Shown here in pieces: positions 9,001 to 17,115 of a DNA stretch of 22,966 nt. Every line of letters starts with the position of its first letter. Position 1 is the first letter of the stretch. The position numbers were made by a program, and so were the translations under genes. The stretch spans positions 1-22,966 of the forward strand of contig JADZFP010000443.1 of NCBI GenBank assembly GCA_020849825.1, in the 5' to 3' direction. This DNA is from Saprospiraceae bacterium (GTDB lineage: Bacteria > Bacteroidota > Bacteroidia > Chitinophagales > Saprospiraceae). Under the pieces are notes generated by a model. It was not told the DNA's origin and made no database searches. It was given only the letters and a program-made list of their open reading frames with translations.

Positions 9001-10146
9001 ATGACAAGAACCTTGTTCTTCTTCCTGTTGCTGGCGCTGGCCATCGGCGCCTGTAAAAAAGCGGATTTGCCCGACGATGTGGAAGAAACCCCGGTCTTTC
9101 GGGTCGATTACGGTACCGATAACAATTCGGAATCTGTCGTAGCCGGCGTCGATGGCCGCTATCTGTTCACCAGTTTCAATCGCGACGACAACGACGTCGT
9201 CACGATGAGGGGGGCGTTTGCTCATGCCGATTGCCCGGACGCCAATTGCCCGAATACCCTGATTTTTGAATTCAGGCACACCCAGCCCGGCGCCGTGGAA
9301 CCGATTGATTCGGGCGCCGTGATACAGCCGGGCCTGTACGGCGCCGACCGTTTCCGCCGTCCCGCTTCCGACAGCAGCGGAACGTATCTGGCGCGGGTAA
9401 CCTTCGAGGTCGACGCCCCCGAACCCGGATCGTCGTATCTCTGGAGTATTCAACAAGCCCCTCAATTAGTCGTGGAATCAGGCGCGCCCTCGTTTTCCTA
9501 CACATTCAATGACATTACGGCGCCCCTTAAAATCGCCCTTAACTATATCAAATCCAACGGATTTATCGGCTACACCGAATTCGCCTACCGATTCGATCAG
9601 GGCGCCTGCCCGCAGGTGAACATCCTCACTGCACCCGACTCAGTATTTCCCGGCAGTGTAAGAATGGTTGCGGAAATGACCCCGGCCTCGGGCAATTACA
9701 ATTTTCTGTGGAACAACGGTCTGACGGATCAAACCATCACTATTGATTCTGCCGACTTCGGCGGCATCAAATCGGTAACCGTCACCGACGACGCCGGCTG
9801 TACTTCCGTCGGTTCTACGTTTGGCATCGATACCGGACAGGATGTCAACCGCGTTCCGAATGTTGTGCTCAGCCGGCAGGACAGCCTGGTCGTCAACACC
9901 TTGCAATTGGGTACGGTGGCCATCATCTGGCGGCAGCCTGAAACCGGTGAAGAGTGGCGCTCCGACGCAGGTTTTCAACCCGCAACGAGTTTTATGGAAG
10001 TATACGGTTCGGCCCCCTACGAGTTGAATGAAAAAGGTCAAAAAACCAACCGGATGAACGTCAATTTTAAATGCCGGCTGTTCAATGAAAGCGGCGAGTC
10101 CATTCCTTTTCAGGGAACGGGGACGATAGCGTTAGCTTATCCTTAA
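9001..10146 (+). CDS. Lipoprotein with an Ig/PKD-like repeat, last gene of the sigma operon
   Basis: Predicted lipoprotein of 381 residues. The N-terminus MTRTLFFFLLLALAIGACKK has a lipobox (AIGAC) with the lipidated Cys at residue 18. The next residues are KKAD, with no obvious inner-membrane retention signal. Residues about 25-200 form an unrecognised domain containing a Cys pair (DCPDANCPNT). Residues about 215-275 (YNFLWNNGLTDQTITI, then SVTVTDDAGCTS) repeat the Ig/PKD-like pattern of the first gene in this cluster, suggesting the two proteins act in the same surface structure. The gene begins 20 nt after the barrel-domain protein. Its TAA stop overlaps the stop of the convergent histidine kinase gene within the sequence ttaa (10143-10146). 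No specific function can be assigned. Confidence 0.8.
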   Translation: MTRTLFFFLLLALAIGACKKADLPDDVEETPVFRVDYGTDNNSESVVAGVDGRYLFTSFNRDDNDVVTMRGAFAHADCPDANCPNTLIFEFRHTQPGAVEPIDSGAVIQPGLYGADRFRRPASDSSGTYLARVTFEVDAPEPGSSYLWSIQQAPQLVVESGAPSFSYTFNDITAPLKIALNYIKSNGFIGYTEFAYRFDQGACPQVNILTAPDSVFPGSVRMVAEMTPASGNYNFLWNNGLTDQTITIDSADFGGIKSVTVTDDAGCTSVGSTFGIDTGQDVNRVPNVVLSRQDSLVVNTLQLGTVAIIWRQPETGEEWRSDAGFQPATSFMEVYGSAPYELNEKGQKTNRMNVNFKCRLFNESGESIPFQGTGTIALAYP

Positions 10147-13100
10147 CCGGGTTCCACCGAAGTAACCGGTAATTCCACGAAGAAATCGGTCCCTTCATTT
10201 TCGCGGGTCTGGAACCGGATCGTGCCGTCGAGCGCTTCGATGATCTTCCGGCAAATAGCCAGGCCCAGGCCGCTTCCCGAGGTTTTGGTCGTGAAATTGG
10301 GTTCAAAAACCCGGTCGCGGATTTCCGGCGGAATGCCGCCGCCGTTGTCGCTAATCTGTACAATCGCCTTCGAGCCTTCGCGCCGCATCAAAACGCTGAT
10401 ATGTCCTTTTCGATCGGAAGGAATGGCCTGCATCGCATTGATGACCAGGTTGTTGAACACCCGCAGGAGGTGGTTTTTATCGCCAAGGATATGCATTCGC
10501 TCGGAGGGCAACCGGAGTTCGTGGGTGAGTTCTTTTTGTTCGCTGAACAGGTCGTACACGCTTTCCACCACCTCGTTGAGCACCATGTCGTGTTTTTCCC
10601 GGATGTCGAGGTTGGCAAACATGGAGAATTCGGAAGCGATCTGCGCCAGTGAGTCGATCTGCTCGATCAGGCGGGTAATCGCTTTTTTCAAGTAAGCCGC
10701 TGCCTGCGAGGGGTCCGACGAGACACGCTCCAGTTGCTGCATCGACAGTTTCATCGTCGTCAGCGGATTTTTGATATCGTGCGCCACCTGACGGGCCATT
10801 TCGCGCCAGGCGCCTTCGCGTTCCAGGCGGATCAGCTGGTTTTTGGAGTCTTCCAGTTTGTCCACCATGCGGTTGTATTCGCGGATCAGGTCGCTGAGTT
10901 CGTCCTGACTGTCGCCGGCGTATTGCAACTGCTCGTTTTTATCTTCCAGGCGCAGCTGATGAATTTTTTCACCGATCAATTTTACCGGTTTGATGATAGT
11001 ATTGGCCAGGAAAAGCGTGACGGCAGCGGCTATTAGCAGCAGGAAAACGTACAAACTGGCCAGTATGCCCACGAATTCCGACACTTCCGGGCCGATTTGC
11101 CGTTCCGCAAAATTGTAGGGTACGCCCAGGTAGGCCATGAGCTGGTTTTGGTTGTTCAGTACAGGCTGGTATTTGGTAAAATAGTCGAATCCGGCTGTTT
11201 TTTCGGCGACCAGTACTTCTCCCTGACGGGTATTGGCCAAGGTAATCAAGGCCTGAGGGCTCATTTTTTCGGGCAAAACACCCAGATGCCGGAGGTCGTC
11301 GCGGGTGGTAAAGATCATACCGCCATCCGTGGCGTACAGGTTGGCGTCGATCGACAAACTGTTGGCAAACGGCGCGATGGTTGCCGGCAGCGTGCTGCGC
11401 ATGCTGTCGGAGCCCGCGGAGAGATCGCCCAGTTCGGCGCGCAAATGGGTCACAATGGCCGTCGAGCGGTAATCGAGTCCTGCGCGCTCCGATTGGTTGG
11501 CCGACTGGCTGAATTGCCTGTAACTCAACCAGCCAATGATCATGAAGGCCACTACAATCAGGATGACATTGGAATAGTGGATTCGTTTGGCCAGGGAACC
11601 GCGTACACTCAGGATATGTTGTAAGTAATCGGGCAACAGGCGCAATTTCGAATTGAGCAGGGCAAGGGCAAAGAGGATCAGCGATGAAAAGGCAAACAGG
11701 ATGGAAAAAAGATACATCGGGTTCAGCCAGCCACCTGTACCGCGCCCTACACTGACGACCGTGTTGCCATCGGCGCCGGATTGAACGGCATCGACCCGGG
11801 CCGGACTGGCGGAAACGAGTTCCATCGACTGCCCTTTGTCCAGTTGCAGATTGGCAAGCGCCGGGTTGCGCGGGCCTTTTTCCACAACCAGGCGGTTGTT
11901 CTTCCAGATGGAATAATCATAATCGCTCAGATTATCGAGATTTTTGTAGGGTTGATTAAAAAACAAAGCCGAGTAAACACGGGTGTTTTTGGGGTATTCA
12001 TGGTCAAAAAAGCAATAGATATCGGCCGGATGATTGGGATCGCCCATTCGATTGATCCGGAAATGAAACATATATCGCCCCAGTCCTTCTTCATTTTCGC
12101 GGTATCGAATCGCATCGTTTTCGCTGCCGATGGCCTGGGCACGGTCCCAGTTTTGGGTCACCACAAAAGCTCGGTTTTGGGTTTGGTCGAGCAGCAGCGG
12201 TTGCTGATCGCGGTCAAAACCAAAAACCCGCAGGCGATAGTGCTGAAACAGGTAGTTTTGTTCAAAAACCTTGCTGTTCAAATAATTGCGCAAGGAATCC
12301 GCCGCCGGCTTGAAGGGCCAGGGCTTGAGCAACAGCGGTAAATCCGCATCGGTTGAGATAGCGCTGTACAAGGTATGCAACAGAGGTTCTGCGCACAGCG
12401 CGTCCCGTTCGTCGGCCAGCGCCTCGGCATACGACTGGCGCAAACTTTGATCTTTCAACTTGTTGTATTGGTACAACAACTGGCTGGCAAACAAAGAAAT
12501 CAGCAACAGCCAGAACACCAGCCAGCCGAAGCCGGGAGCCTCGGAATCGACAAATACATCCAGCACCACCGCATACAAAATGGCAAACGCGGCCAAAGCA
12601 AGCGCCGACAACTGCAGATCGACAACAAAACAAAGCGCCACCGCCAATACGCCGGCTATCCCAAGTGCCGTAAAACGCATTCGTGCCGGTATCCTCATTT
12701 GCTGCACCGTTTGGGCCAGCAAATGATTGAGCCAGAACAAAGCGGTCAGCAGCAAAACGAGCCCCGCCAGCAAAAGCGGAACGGAGGCATTGACGTTCAG
12801 TAAATTGTTGAAATCAAGGTGCAGATCGGGCTGAAATACAAAGACCCTGAAAACAGCGGCAGAAAGGGGCACGCTGGCCATAATCAGCGCGAACAAAACG
12901 GTGGCCAGCGCTATTCGGGTCGGCATCGGCAGGGCCGTAACCCTCTGAAATTTCAGTCGGTGGCGAATAAAATTGAACAACCACAACAGCAATGCGCCGT
13001 ACAGGACCAGGTCGGCAGGCGACAAGCCTTTTTGATCCGCGTTACAATGACCGGCATACAATGGCAATCCGCAAAAAGCCTGACCGGTAAAGTTCCCGGC

Positions 13101-13886
13101 AATATTGGCGCCGCAAAAAGCAGCCACGGCCGCGGCTGGCAAGGCAATGCCAAGAGCAAATCCCCGGCGTTCGCCCAGCCATTTGGCGCCTCGTTGCAGT
13201 GCAATCAATAAAAGCCCACTAAAAACCAACCAAGCCAGTAGTTTCAGCCATAAAAGCCAGTCGGCAGCAGCCGCGCCGGTACTGCCGGCAAAGGAGAGCC
13301 AGCAAAGCGTTTGCCCTCCCGCCACAACGGGGTATTCGGTTTCCGTCGTACTGATTTGGACTTCGGCCGGGATATTCGCGCCGGCCGGGAACAACGATTG
13401 CGGCGAAGGGTTTTGTGCATCCAAAGAATAACGCAGCGGCGTAAGCAATAGCAGGGTCGCCTGTCCGTAGGGTTCCCGGTAGGCGGCGTAATACCCCAAA
13501 GCCAGCCGCACCAATTGTCGCTGGCCGGCGGCAGATTGCAAGCGGGACAACTCCTGTTTACTGGGTAAAACGGCATTGTTGGTCCATAAAACCAGCGAAT
13601 CGCCGCGCAAAACAAGCAGGGTAAAATCCTGTTTGGACTGTTGGTCGAGCGCCGGCCCCAGGTCGCCGGCCGACAACACGGAGCCTACCGCAAGTGTTTT
13701 GTCCAACAAAGCACCTTGCGACTGCACCCAATCCCGGGCCAGCTGCTCCTGCCGTTCGAGGTAGCCCGAAACCGCCAGGGCATAGTGTTCGGGGCGTTGC
13801 GTATCTTTGTGCCAACGGTCGGCCAGAAAAGCCACCGCGAGCAACATCGCCTCGACAGCCAGGAAAAGCAACAGTCGTTTTGTCAT
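10143..13886 (-). CDS. Very large multi-TM sensor histidine kinase (NtrY-like)
   Basis: Predicted membrane histidine kinase of 1247 residues. A first TM helix (5-22) is followed by an extracytoplasmic segment to about 205. About eight TM helices follow (roughly 209-475), then a second extracytoplasmic part (495-720), two TM helices (near 724-745 and 772-789), a third sensor segment (795-930) and a last TM helix (935-960). The cytoplasmic part has HAMP (IIKPVKLIGEKIHQLRLED) and HisKA with ARQVAHDIKNPLTTMKLS (phospho-acceptor His1036). An ATPase domain follows, with N-box FNNLVINAMQAIP, G1 DNGGGIPPEI and G2 TKTSGSGLGLAI. The start at 13886 (MTKRLLLFLAVEAMLL) is preferred over 14006 because the predicted -7 promoter element (13990-13997) lies downstream of the latter. 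No response regulator gene is adjacent, so it is an orphan here. The signal is unknown. Confidence 0.9.
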   Translation of the reverse strand: MTKRLLLFLAVEAMLLAVAFLADRWHKDTQRPEHYALAVSGYLERQEQLARDWVQSQGALLDKTLAVGSVLSAGDLGPALDQQSKQDFTLLVLRGDSLVLWTNNAVLPSKQELSRLQSAAGQRQLVRLALGYYAAYREPYGQATLLLLTPLRYSLDAQNPSPQSLFPAGANIPAEVQISTTETEYPVVAGGQTLCWLSFAGSTGAAAADWLLWLKLLAWLVFSGLLLIALQRGAKWLGERRGFALGIALPAAAVAAFCGANIAGNFTGQAFCGLPLYAGHCNADQKGLSPADLVLYGALLLWLFNFIRHRLKFQRVTALPMPTRIALATVLFALIMASVPLSAAVFRVFVFQPDLHLDFNNLLNVNASVPLLLAGLVLLLTALFWLNHLLAQTVQQMRIPARMRFTALGIAGVLAVALCFVVDLQLSALALAAFAILYAVVLDVFVDSEAPGFGWLVFWLLLISLFASQLLYQYNKLKDQSLRQSYAEALADERDALCAEPLLHTLYSAISTDADLPLLLKPWPFKPAADSLRNYLNSKVFEQNYLFQHYRLRVFGFDRDQQPLLLDQTQNRAFVVTQNWDRAQAIGSENDAIRYRENEEGLGRYMFHFRINRMGDPNHPADIYCFFDHEYPKNTRVYSALFFNQPYKNLDNLSDYDYSIWKNNRLVVEKGPRNPALANLQLDKGQSMELVSASPARVDAVQSGADGNTVVSVGRGTGGWLNPMYLFSILFAFSSLILFALALLNSKLRLLPDYLQHILSVRGSLAKRIHYSNVILIVVAFMIIGWLSYRQFSQSANQSERAGLDYRSTAIVTHLRAELGDLSAGSDSMRSTLPATIAPFANSLSIDANLYATDGGMIFTTRDDLRHLGVLPEKMSPQALITLANTRQGEVLVAEKTAGFDYFTKYQPVLNNQNQLMAYLGVPYNFAERQIGPEVSEFVGILASLYVFLLLIAAAVTLFLANTIIKPVKLIGEKIHQLRLEDKNEQLQYAGDSQDELSDLIREYNRMVDKLEDSKNQLIRLEREGAWREMARQVAHDIKNPLTTMKLSMQQLERVSSDPSQAAAYLKKAITRLIEQIDSLAQIASEFSMFANLDIREKHDMVLNEVVESVYDLFSEQKELTHELRLPSERMHILGDKNHLLRVFNNLVINAMQAIPSDRKGHISVLMRREGSKAIVQISDNGGGIPPEIRDRVFEPNFTTKTSGSGLGLAICRKIIEALDGTIRFQTRENEGTDFFVELPVTSVEPG

Positions 13887-13989
13887 GATAATGAGGGCAA
13901 GGCGCTGAGATTCAGAGCAGGACTTTGGATCATACGGGAGTTTTCGCCGACCGCTGCCGAAGTACTTGTTCAGACATTCAGGGGTGCGG

Positions 13990-14018
13990 CAAAAGTAGCG
14001 GAACAAAGTTTAAGCCAA
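13990..14018 (-). promoter_or_regulatory. Predicted Bacteroidota-type promoter of the histidine kinase gene
   Basis: On the minus strand, TTG (14018-14016) and TACTTTTG (13997-13990) are separated by 18 nt, matching the Bacteroidota TTG / TAnnTTTG consensus with near-usual spacing. It would leave a 5' leader of roughly 95-100 nt before the ATG at 13886. The overlapping plus-strand sequence TACTTTCG at 14019-14026 is a weaker candidate -7 for rnpB. Confidence 0.5.
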
Positions 14019-14089
14019 TACTTTCGCAACACGCATTTTTTATCCCATCTACCCTATAAACCTTATAAACTTCATCAACCTAATCAACC

Positions 14090-14115
14090 TTTTCCATCAA
14101 CCTTTTCCATCAACC
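14090..14115 (+). repeat. Two tandem copies of a 13-nt unit upstream of rnpB
   Basis: ttttccatcaacc occurs twice head to tail (14090-14102 and 14103-14115), with related atcaacc fragments just upstream at 14073-14089. The 3' flank of rnpB contains the complement of only one full copy. Confidence 0.8.
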
Positions 14116-14123
14116 CTCAAAAA

Positions 14124-14516
14124 AACACGCACCGCTCTGCCGCCTTTCGGGGAGGAAAGTCCGGACAACGCAGAGCGCCGCACCACCTAACGGGTGGGGC
14201 CCGTCTTCGGGCAACCGGGGCGGGTACAGAAAGGGTCACAGAAAATTACCGCCTTCGTTTCGGCGGAGGTAAGGGTGAAAATGTGCGGTAAGAGCGCACA
14301 GCCTCCCGGCGCAATCCGGGACGCGGACAAACCTTGCGGGTTGAAATGCCATGTACACCTCGTCTTGGACGGTTCGCCGGCCGACGCCTGCTGCTCGCGG
14401 GCGACACGAGGGGGGTAGGCAGCGCAAACGCCGGTCGGCGACGATCGGCGTCAGATAAATGGCAGAGCCTCCCGGGCAACCGGGAGCGACAGAATCCGGC
14501 TTACAGGTGCGTGTTT
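14124..14516 (+). ncRNA. rnpB: RNase P RNA (bacterial type A-like)
   Basis: This is the catalytic RNA of RNase P, which removes the 5' leader of tRNA precursors. The universally conserved block gaggaaagtccggac is at 14152-14166. Its partner block acagaatccggcttac, near the 3' end at 14490-14505, closes helix P4. The terminal P1 helix is formed by acacgcacc (14125-14133) and ggtgcgtgt (14506-14514). The length of about 390 nt suits a bacterial type A molecule. The boundaries are estimated from P1 and could shift by a few bases. The flanks extend the pairing beyond P1 into a long inverted repeat. A hairpin terminator follows at 14573-14603. There are no believable protein-coding genes in this stretch. 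Confidence 0.95.
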
Positions 14517-14567
14517 TTTTGAGGGGTTGATGGAAAAGGTTGATTAAGTTTATAAGGTTGATGGATG

Positions 14568-14603
14568 AAAAAAGCGCGTCGCCCACTTTCGGAGCGACGC
14601 GCT
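14568..14603. terminator. Bidirectional terminator between rnpB and the small secreted protein gene
   Basis: A 10-bp stem (agcgcgtcgc at 14573-14582 with 14594-14603) encloses an 11-nt loop. On the plus strand it is followed by acttattttt, serving rnpB. On the minus strand the run aaaaaa at 14568-14573 gives T6 after the hairpin, serving the convergent gene at 14657-15034. Confidence 0.85.
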
Positions 14604-14656
14604 ACTTATTTTTCAAAAACTATTCTTACAAAATTGAGTGGTCTCGTTTCAGCGGC

Positions 14657-15034
14657 TTATTTCTCGCGGTTGAACGCGTAGAGAACATCTTTGCGAACCA
14701 GCATAAGTTGATTTTCGTCGAGGTGTTTGATTTCATACGACATGAAACGCGTGCCTTTCGAGTCAAAAAGATTCAACTGGGTGCCTTCCACCTGCCAGCG
14801 GGTGCCCGAGGGCAACATTGCATCGCTGGTCGTGCTTTCTACAGTGTGGTCGGCTTTAAAAATCACGCCGCCGCCGCAATTGAGTTGGTAGGAAGTGTAC
14901 TCATCCCAGTTGCCTGATTTGGTGTTGCAAACCCAACCACCCTCGATACGGGAAGCGTCAAAACGGAAGGAGCAGAGCGTGAGGGCGAAGAAGCCAAAGA
15001 ATGCGATAGTGGATAACCGAAGAACCGAAGACAT
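14657..15034 (-). CDS. Small secreted lipocalin-like hypothetical protein
   Basis: Predicted exported protein of 125 residues. MSSVLRLSTIAFFGFFALTLCS is a signal peptide. The mature part, about 100 residues, opens with RIEGGWVCNTKSGNWDE, and continues with VIFKADHTVESTTSD, TRWQVEGTQLNLFDSKGTRF and YEIKHLDENQLMLVRKD. This order (Gly-Trp strand, 'F..dht' strand, 'W.v.g..L.l.d', then 'y.I..l.en.L.L') is typical of short lipocalin-like proteins of Bacteroidota. Two Cys residues (in WVCNTKS and LNCGGG) could form a disulfide. The gene stands alone, converges on rnpB and shares a bidirectional terminator with it. A promoter-like TTG-18-TAGACTTTTG lies about 70 nt upstream. The specific function is unknown. 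Confidence 0.75.
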   Translation of the reverse strand: MSSVLRLSTIAFFGFFALTLCSFRFDASRIEGGWVCNTKSGNWDEYTSYQLNCGGGVIFKADHTVESTTSDAMLPSGTRWQVEGTQLNLFDSKGTRFMSYEIKHLDENQLMLVRKDVLYAFNREK

Positions 15035-15102
15035 AGCAGTGAAAGTGGATTAGAATAAAAGTGAAGTAAAGTTGTGTACTCCGTTTGTCCTTGAAGACGA
15101 TA

Positions 15103-15133
15103 CAAAAGTCTAACACCGCCCCTCCCCCACCAA
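15103..15133 (-). promoter_or_regulatory. Predicted promoter of the small secreted protein gene
   Basis: On the minus strand, TTG (15133-15131) is 18 nt upstream of TAGACTTTTG (15112-15103). The spacing equals that of the histidine kinase promoter, but the -7 element carries two extra bases relative to TAnnTTTG. It would give a 5' leader of about 65 nt. Confidence 0.35.
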
Positions 15134-15134
15134 T

Positions 15135-15557
15135 AACATTTTTTGACCTTTGTGAAATAAAACATCGGTCAACATAACCTGACATTTTCTTTTTTATGCG
15201 TTGAATATCAGTATTTTAACACAATATTTAAGATTGTACAAGCGTGTACATTTGTGAAGATTTTATTTTCATTTCTTAAAAAATGTGAGAAAAAATTTTT
15301 TTCCCGATTGGCTATTGAGCAATACCATACTTGGGTTAGCGGCCAATAGGGCATCAGGAATTTGGCGGCGTTTTTCGAGAAAGCGGCAGTATTCTTGCAA
15401 GAAGCGGCAGTCGGATATCTATTCGGAGGCAAAACATCCTTGCTTCGCAAAAATTTGAACCGCTGAAAAAATTTTGATTGAACAGACTGCTGCGCACAGA
15501 CTTCGGTTATTTTTCGCTTTCATTTTGATACAGCCACTCATTCACCTTCCTCCGCTC
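15135..15557. other. AT-rich intergenic region without a supported gene
   Basis: This divergent intergenic stretch between the small secreted protein gene and the amylase gene is clearly more AT-rich than its surroundings around 15180-15310. It contains a direct repeat aagcggcagt at 15381-15390 and 15402-15411, which could be a regulator site for the amylase gene. No tRNA, hairpin terminator or convincing reading frame was seen. Confidence 0.4.
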
Positions 15558-16982
15558 ATGCGCTTCCAGGTATTATTGCTTGCTCTCTTTTTGGGCTTTT
15601 TGCCCGCCTGCAAACAGTCCGCTGTCATTGCTCCCTCCGGAACCCAACCGGCGGCAAATACCCTGCACACGCCCGACTGGGCTAAAAATGCCGTGATTTA
15701 CGAAGTCAACATTCGGCAGTTTTCCAAAGAGGGCACTTTCAACGCCTTTACCAAAGAACTGCCGCGCATCCGCGAGTTGGGCGTGGACGTCCTGTGGCTG
15801 ATGCCCATTTACCCCCTGGCCACTACCAACCGAAAATGCCACGACAATGCGACGACCGAGTGTTTCGGCTCGCATTATGCCGCCATCGACTTCGAGGCCG
15901 TCAATCCGCGCTACGGCACCATGGACGACTTCAATCGCCTCGTCGGCGAAGCGCACCGGCTGAACATGAGGGTTATCCTCGATTTTGTGCCCAACCACAC
16001 CGGCTGGGATGCCAAATGGATGAAAGAACACCCTGAGTGGTACGAAAAAGGGCCCGACGGTAAAATCACCGACCCCATCAACTCCGACGGCACCAAGTGG
16101 GGCTGGACCGACGTGGCCCAGCTCGATTTCGACAACCCGCAACTCCGCGAAGCCTGGATGCGCGCCCATGAGTTCTGGCTCAACAACACGGCCATCGACG
16201 GGTTTCGCGAAGACGTGGCCGGCGCAGTGCCCACTTCCTACTGGCTCGAACTCCGCCCCCGGCTCGATAAAATCCGCCCCGTTTTTATGCTTTCGGAAAA
16301 TGAAGACAAGGGCCGCGAACACTTCGCCGCCTGTTTTGAGATGAACTACGGCTGGGGCCTGCACCACACGATCAAAGACGTGGCCAAAGGCGCCAAACCC
16401 GCCTCGGCCATCTACGAACACACCGAAAAAGTAAAACGCGACTTCGGCACGCGGGGCTGGCAGATGAATTTCACGCAAAACCACGATGAAAACTCCTGGA
16501 ATGGCACGGAACGCGAGTTGTTCGGCGCCGGGGCCGACTGTTTTACCGCCCTTTGCTTCACGATCGAGGGCACGGGACTGATCTACAACGGCCAGGAAGC
16601 CAGCCTCGACAAGCGGCTGCTTTTTTTCAACAAGGACGAAATCGACTGGTCAGGCAAGTCGCGCGCCGCTTTTTTCCGCACCCTCACCGATCTCAAACAC
16701 CGCAACCGCGCCCTTTGGAACGGCCGTCACGGCGGGCCGCTGCAAAAAATCCCGACTTCCGACGATGCGCGCGTATATGCTTTTTACCGCGAGAAAAAAG
16801 GCGACAAGGTGCTTTGCCTGTTCAACCTCTCCGGCCAGCCCGTATCCGTCAGCTGGACCAGCCCCCTGCTCAAAGGCCGGTGGCACGACGTATTTGCCCC
16901 CGGTCGGCCGCTCGTGACGGTCAAAAGCGGAGAAACCCGGCAGTTGAGGGGGTATGGGTGGTTGATTTTGAGTAATCGGTGA
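15558..16982 (+). CDS. GH13 alpha-amylase family lipoprotein
   Basis: Predicted lipid-anchored alpha-glucan hydrolase of 474 residues. The ATG at 15558 is preferred over the upstream in-frame ATG at 15474 because it gives a classical lipoprotein signal (MRFQVLLLALFLGFLPACKQ, lipidated Cys18). The catalytic barrel starts at NAVIYEVNIRQFS. The four GH13 conserved regions are visible: DFVPNHTGWD (I), GFREDVAG with nucleophile Asp219 (II), MLSENED with acid/base Glu247 (III) and TQNHDENSW with transition-state Asp310 (IV). The C-terminal ~80 residues form the usual beta-sandwich domain C (FYREKKGDKVLCLFNLSG). Surface exposure like SusG is possible but unproven; no susC/susD genes are in the window. 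It is monocistronic as far as can be seen. Exact specificity is undetermined. Confidence 0.92.
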   Translation: MRFQVLLLALFLGFLPACKQSAVIAPSGTQPAANTLHTPDWAKNAVIYEVNIRQFSKEGTFNAFTKELPRIRELGVDVLWLMPIYPLATTNRKCHDNATTECFGSHYAAIDFEAVNPRYGTMDDFNRLVGEAHRLNMRVILDFVPNHTGWDAKWMKEHPEWYEKGPDGKITDPINSDGTKWGWTDVAQLDFDNPQLREAWMRAHEFWLNNTAIDGFREDVAGAVPTSYWLELRPRLDKIRPVFMLSENEDKGREHFAACFEMNYGWGLHHTIKDVAKGAKPASAIYEHTEKVKRDFGTRGWQMNFTQNHDENSWNGTERELFGAGADCFTALCFTIEGTGLIYNGQEASLDKRLLFFNKDEIDWSGKSRAAFFRTLTDLKHRNRALWNGRHGGPLQKIPTSDDARVYAFYREKKGDKVLCLFNLSGQPVSVSWTSPLLKGRWHDVFAPGRPLVTVKSGETRQLRGYGWLILSNR

Positions 16983-17040
16983 CTTCGAATCGATATCATC
17001 TGGCTCCCGAATTGTCATATAGAGACAGCAAACCATCCAA

Positions 17041-17048
17041 TATTTTTG
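17041..17048 (+). promoter_or_regulatory. Candidate -7 promoter element upstream of the DGR reverse transcriptase
   Basis: TATTTTTG is a full match to TAnnTTTG. However, the nearest TTG (17012-17014) is 26 nt upstream, longer than the usual ~19. It also sits inside the stretch that would encode the conserved RT N-terminus, so either the promoter or the extended coding region is coincidental. Confidence 0.3.
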
Positions 17049-17115
17049 GCGGTATGATCAATTAACATCCTGGGAAAATCTTCTTTCTGCCTGCTTTAAC
17101 GCGTCAAAAAGCAAA

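Larger units (their letters stand above)
14061..14557. repeat. Long imperfect inverted repeat enclosing rnpB
   Basis: The 5' arm (14061-14133) and 3' arm (14506-14557) are complementary. The proximal 27 nt ending in ctcaaaaaaacacgcacc pair with ggtgcgtgtttttttgag with a single bulge. The helix then resumes through aatcaaccttttccatcaacc and ccttataaactt, interrupted by unpaired insertions in the 5' arm: one 13-nt repeat unit and one 9-nt segment. Only the innermost ~9 bp correspond to the normal RNase P P1 helix. Confidence 0.8.

Noticed and set aside
14139..14522. Short reading frames within the RNase P RNA region
   Set aside because: The region is explained by rnpB conserved blocks and P1 pairing. 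The peptides have no coding character.
15208..15450. 80-codon minus-strand frame in the AT-rich region before the amylase gene
   Set aside because: It has no signal peptide, domain or plausible upstream context. Composition resembles non-coding AT-rich DNA.
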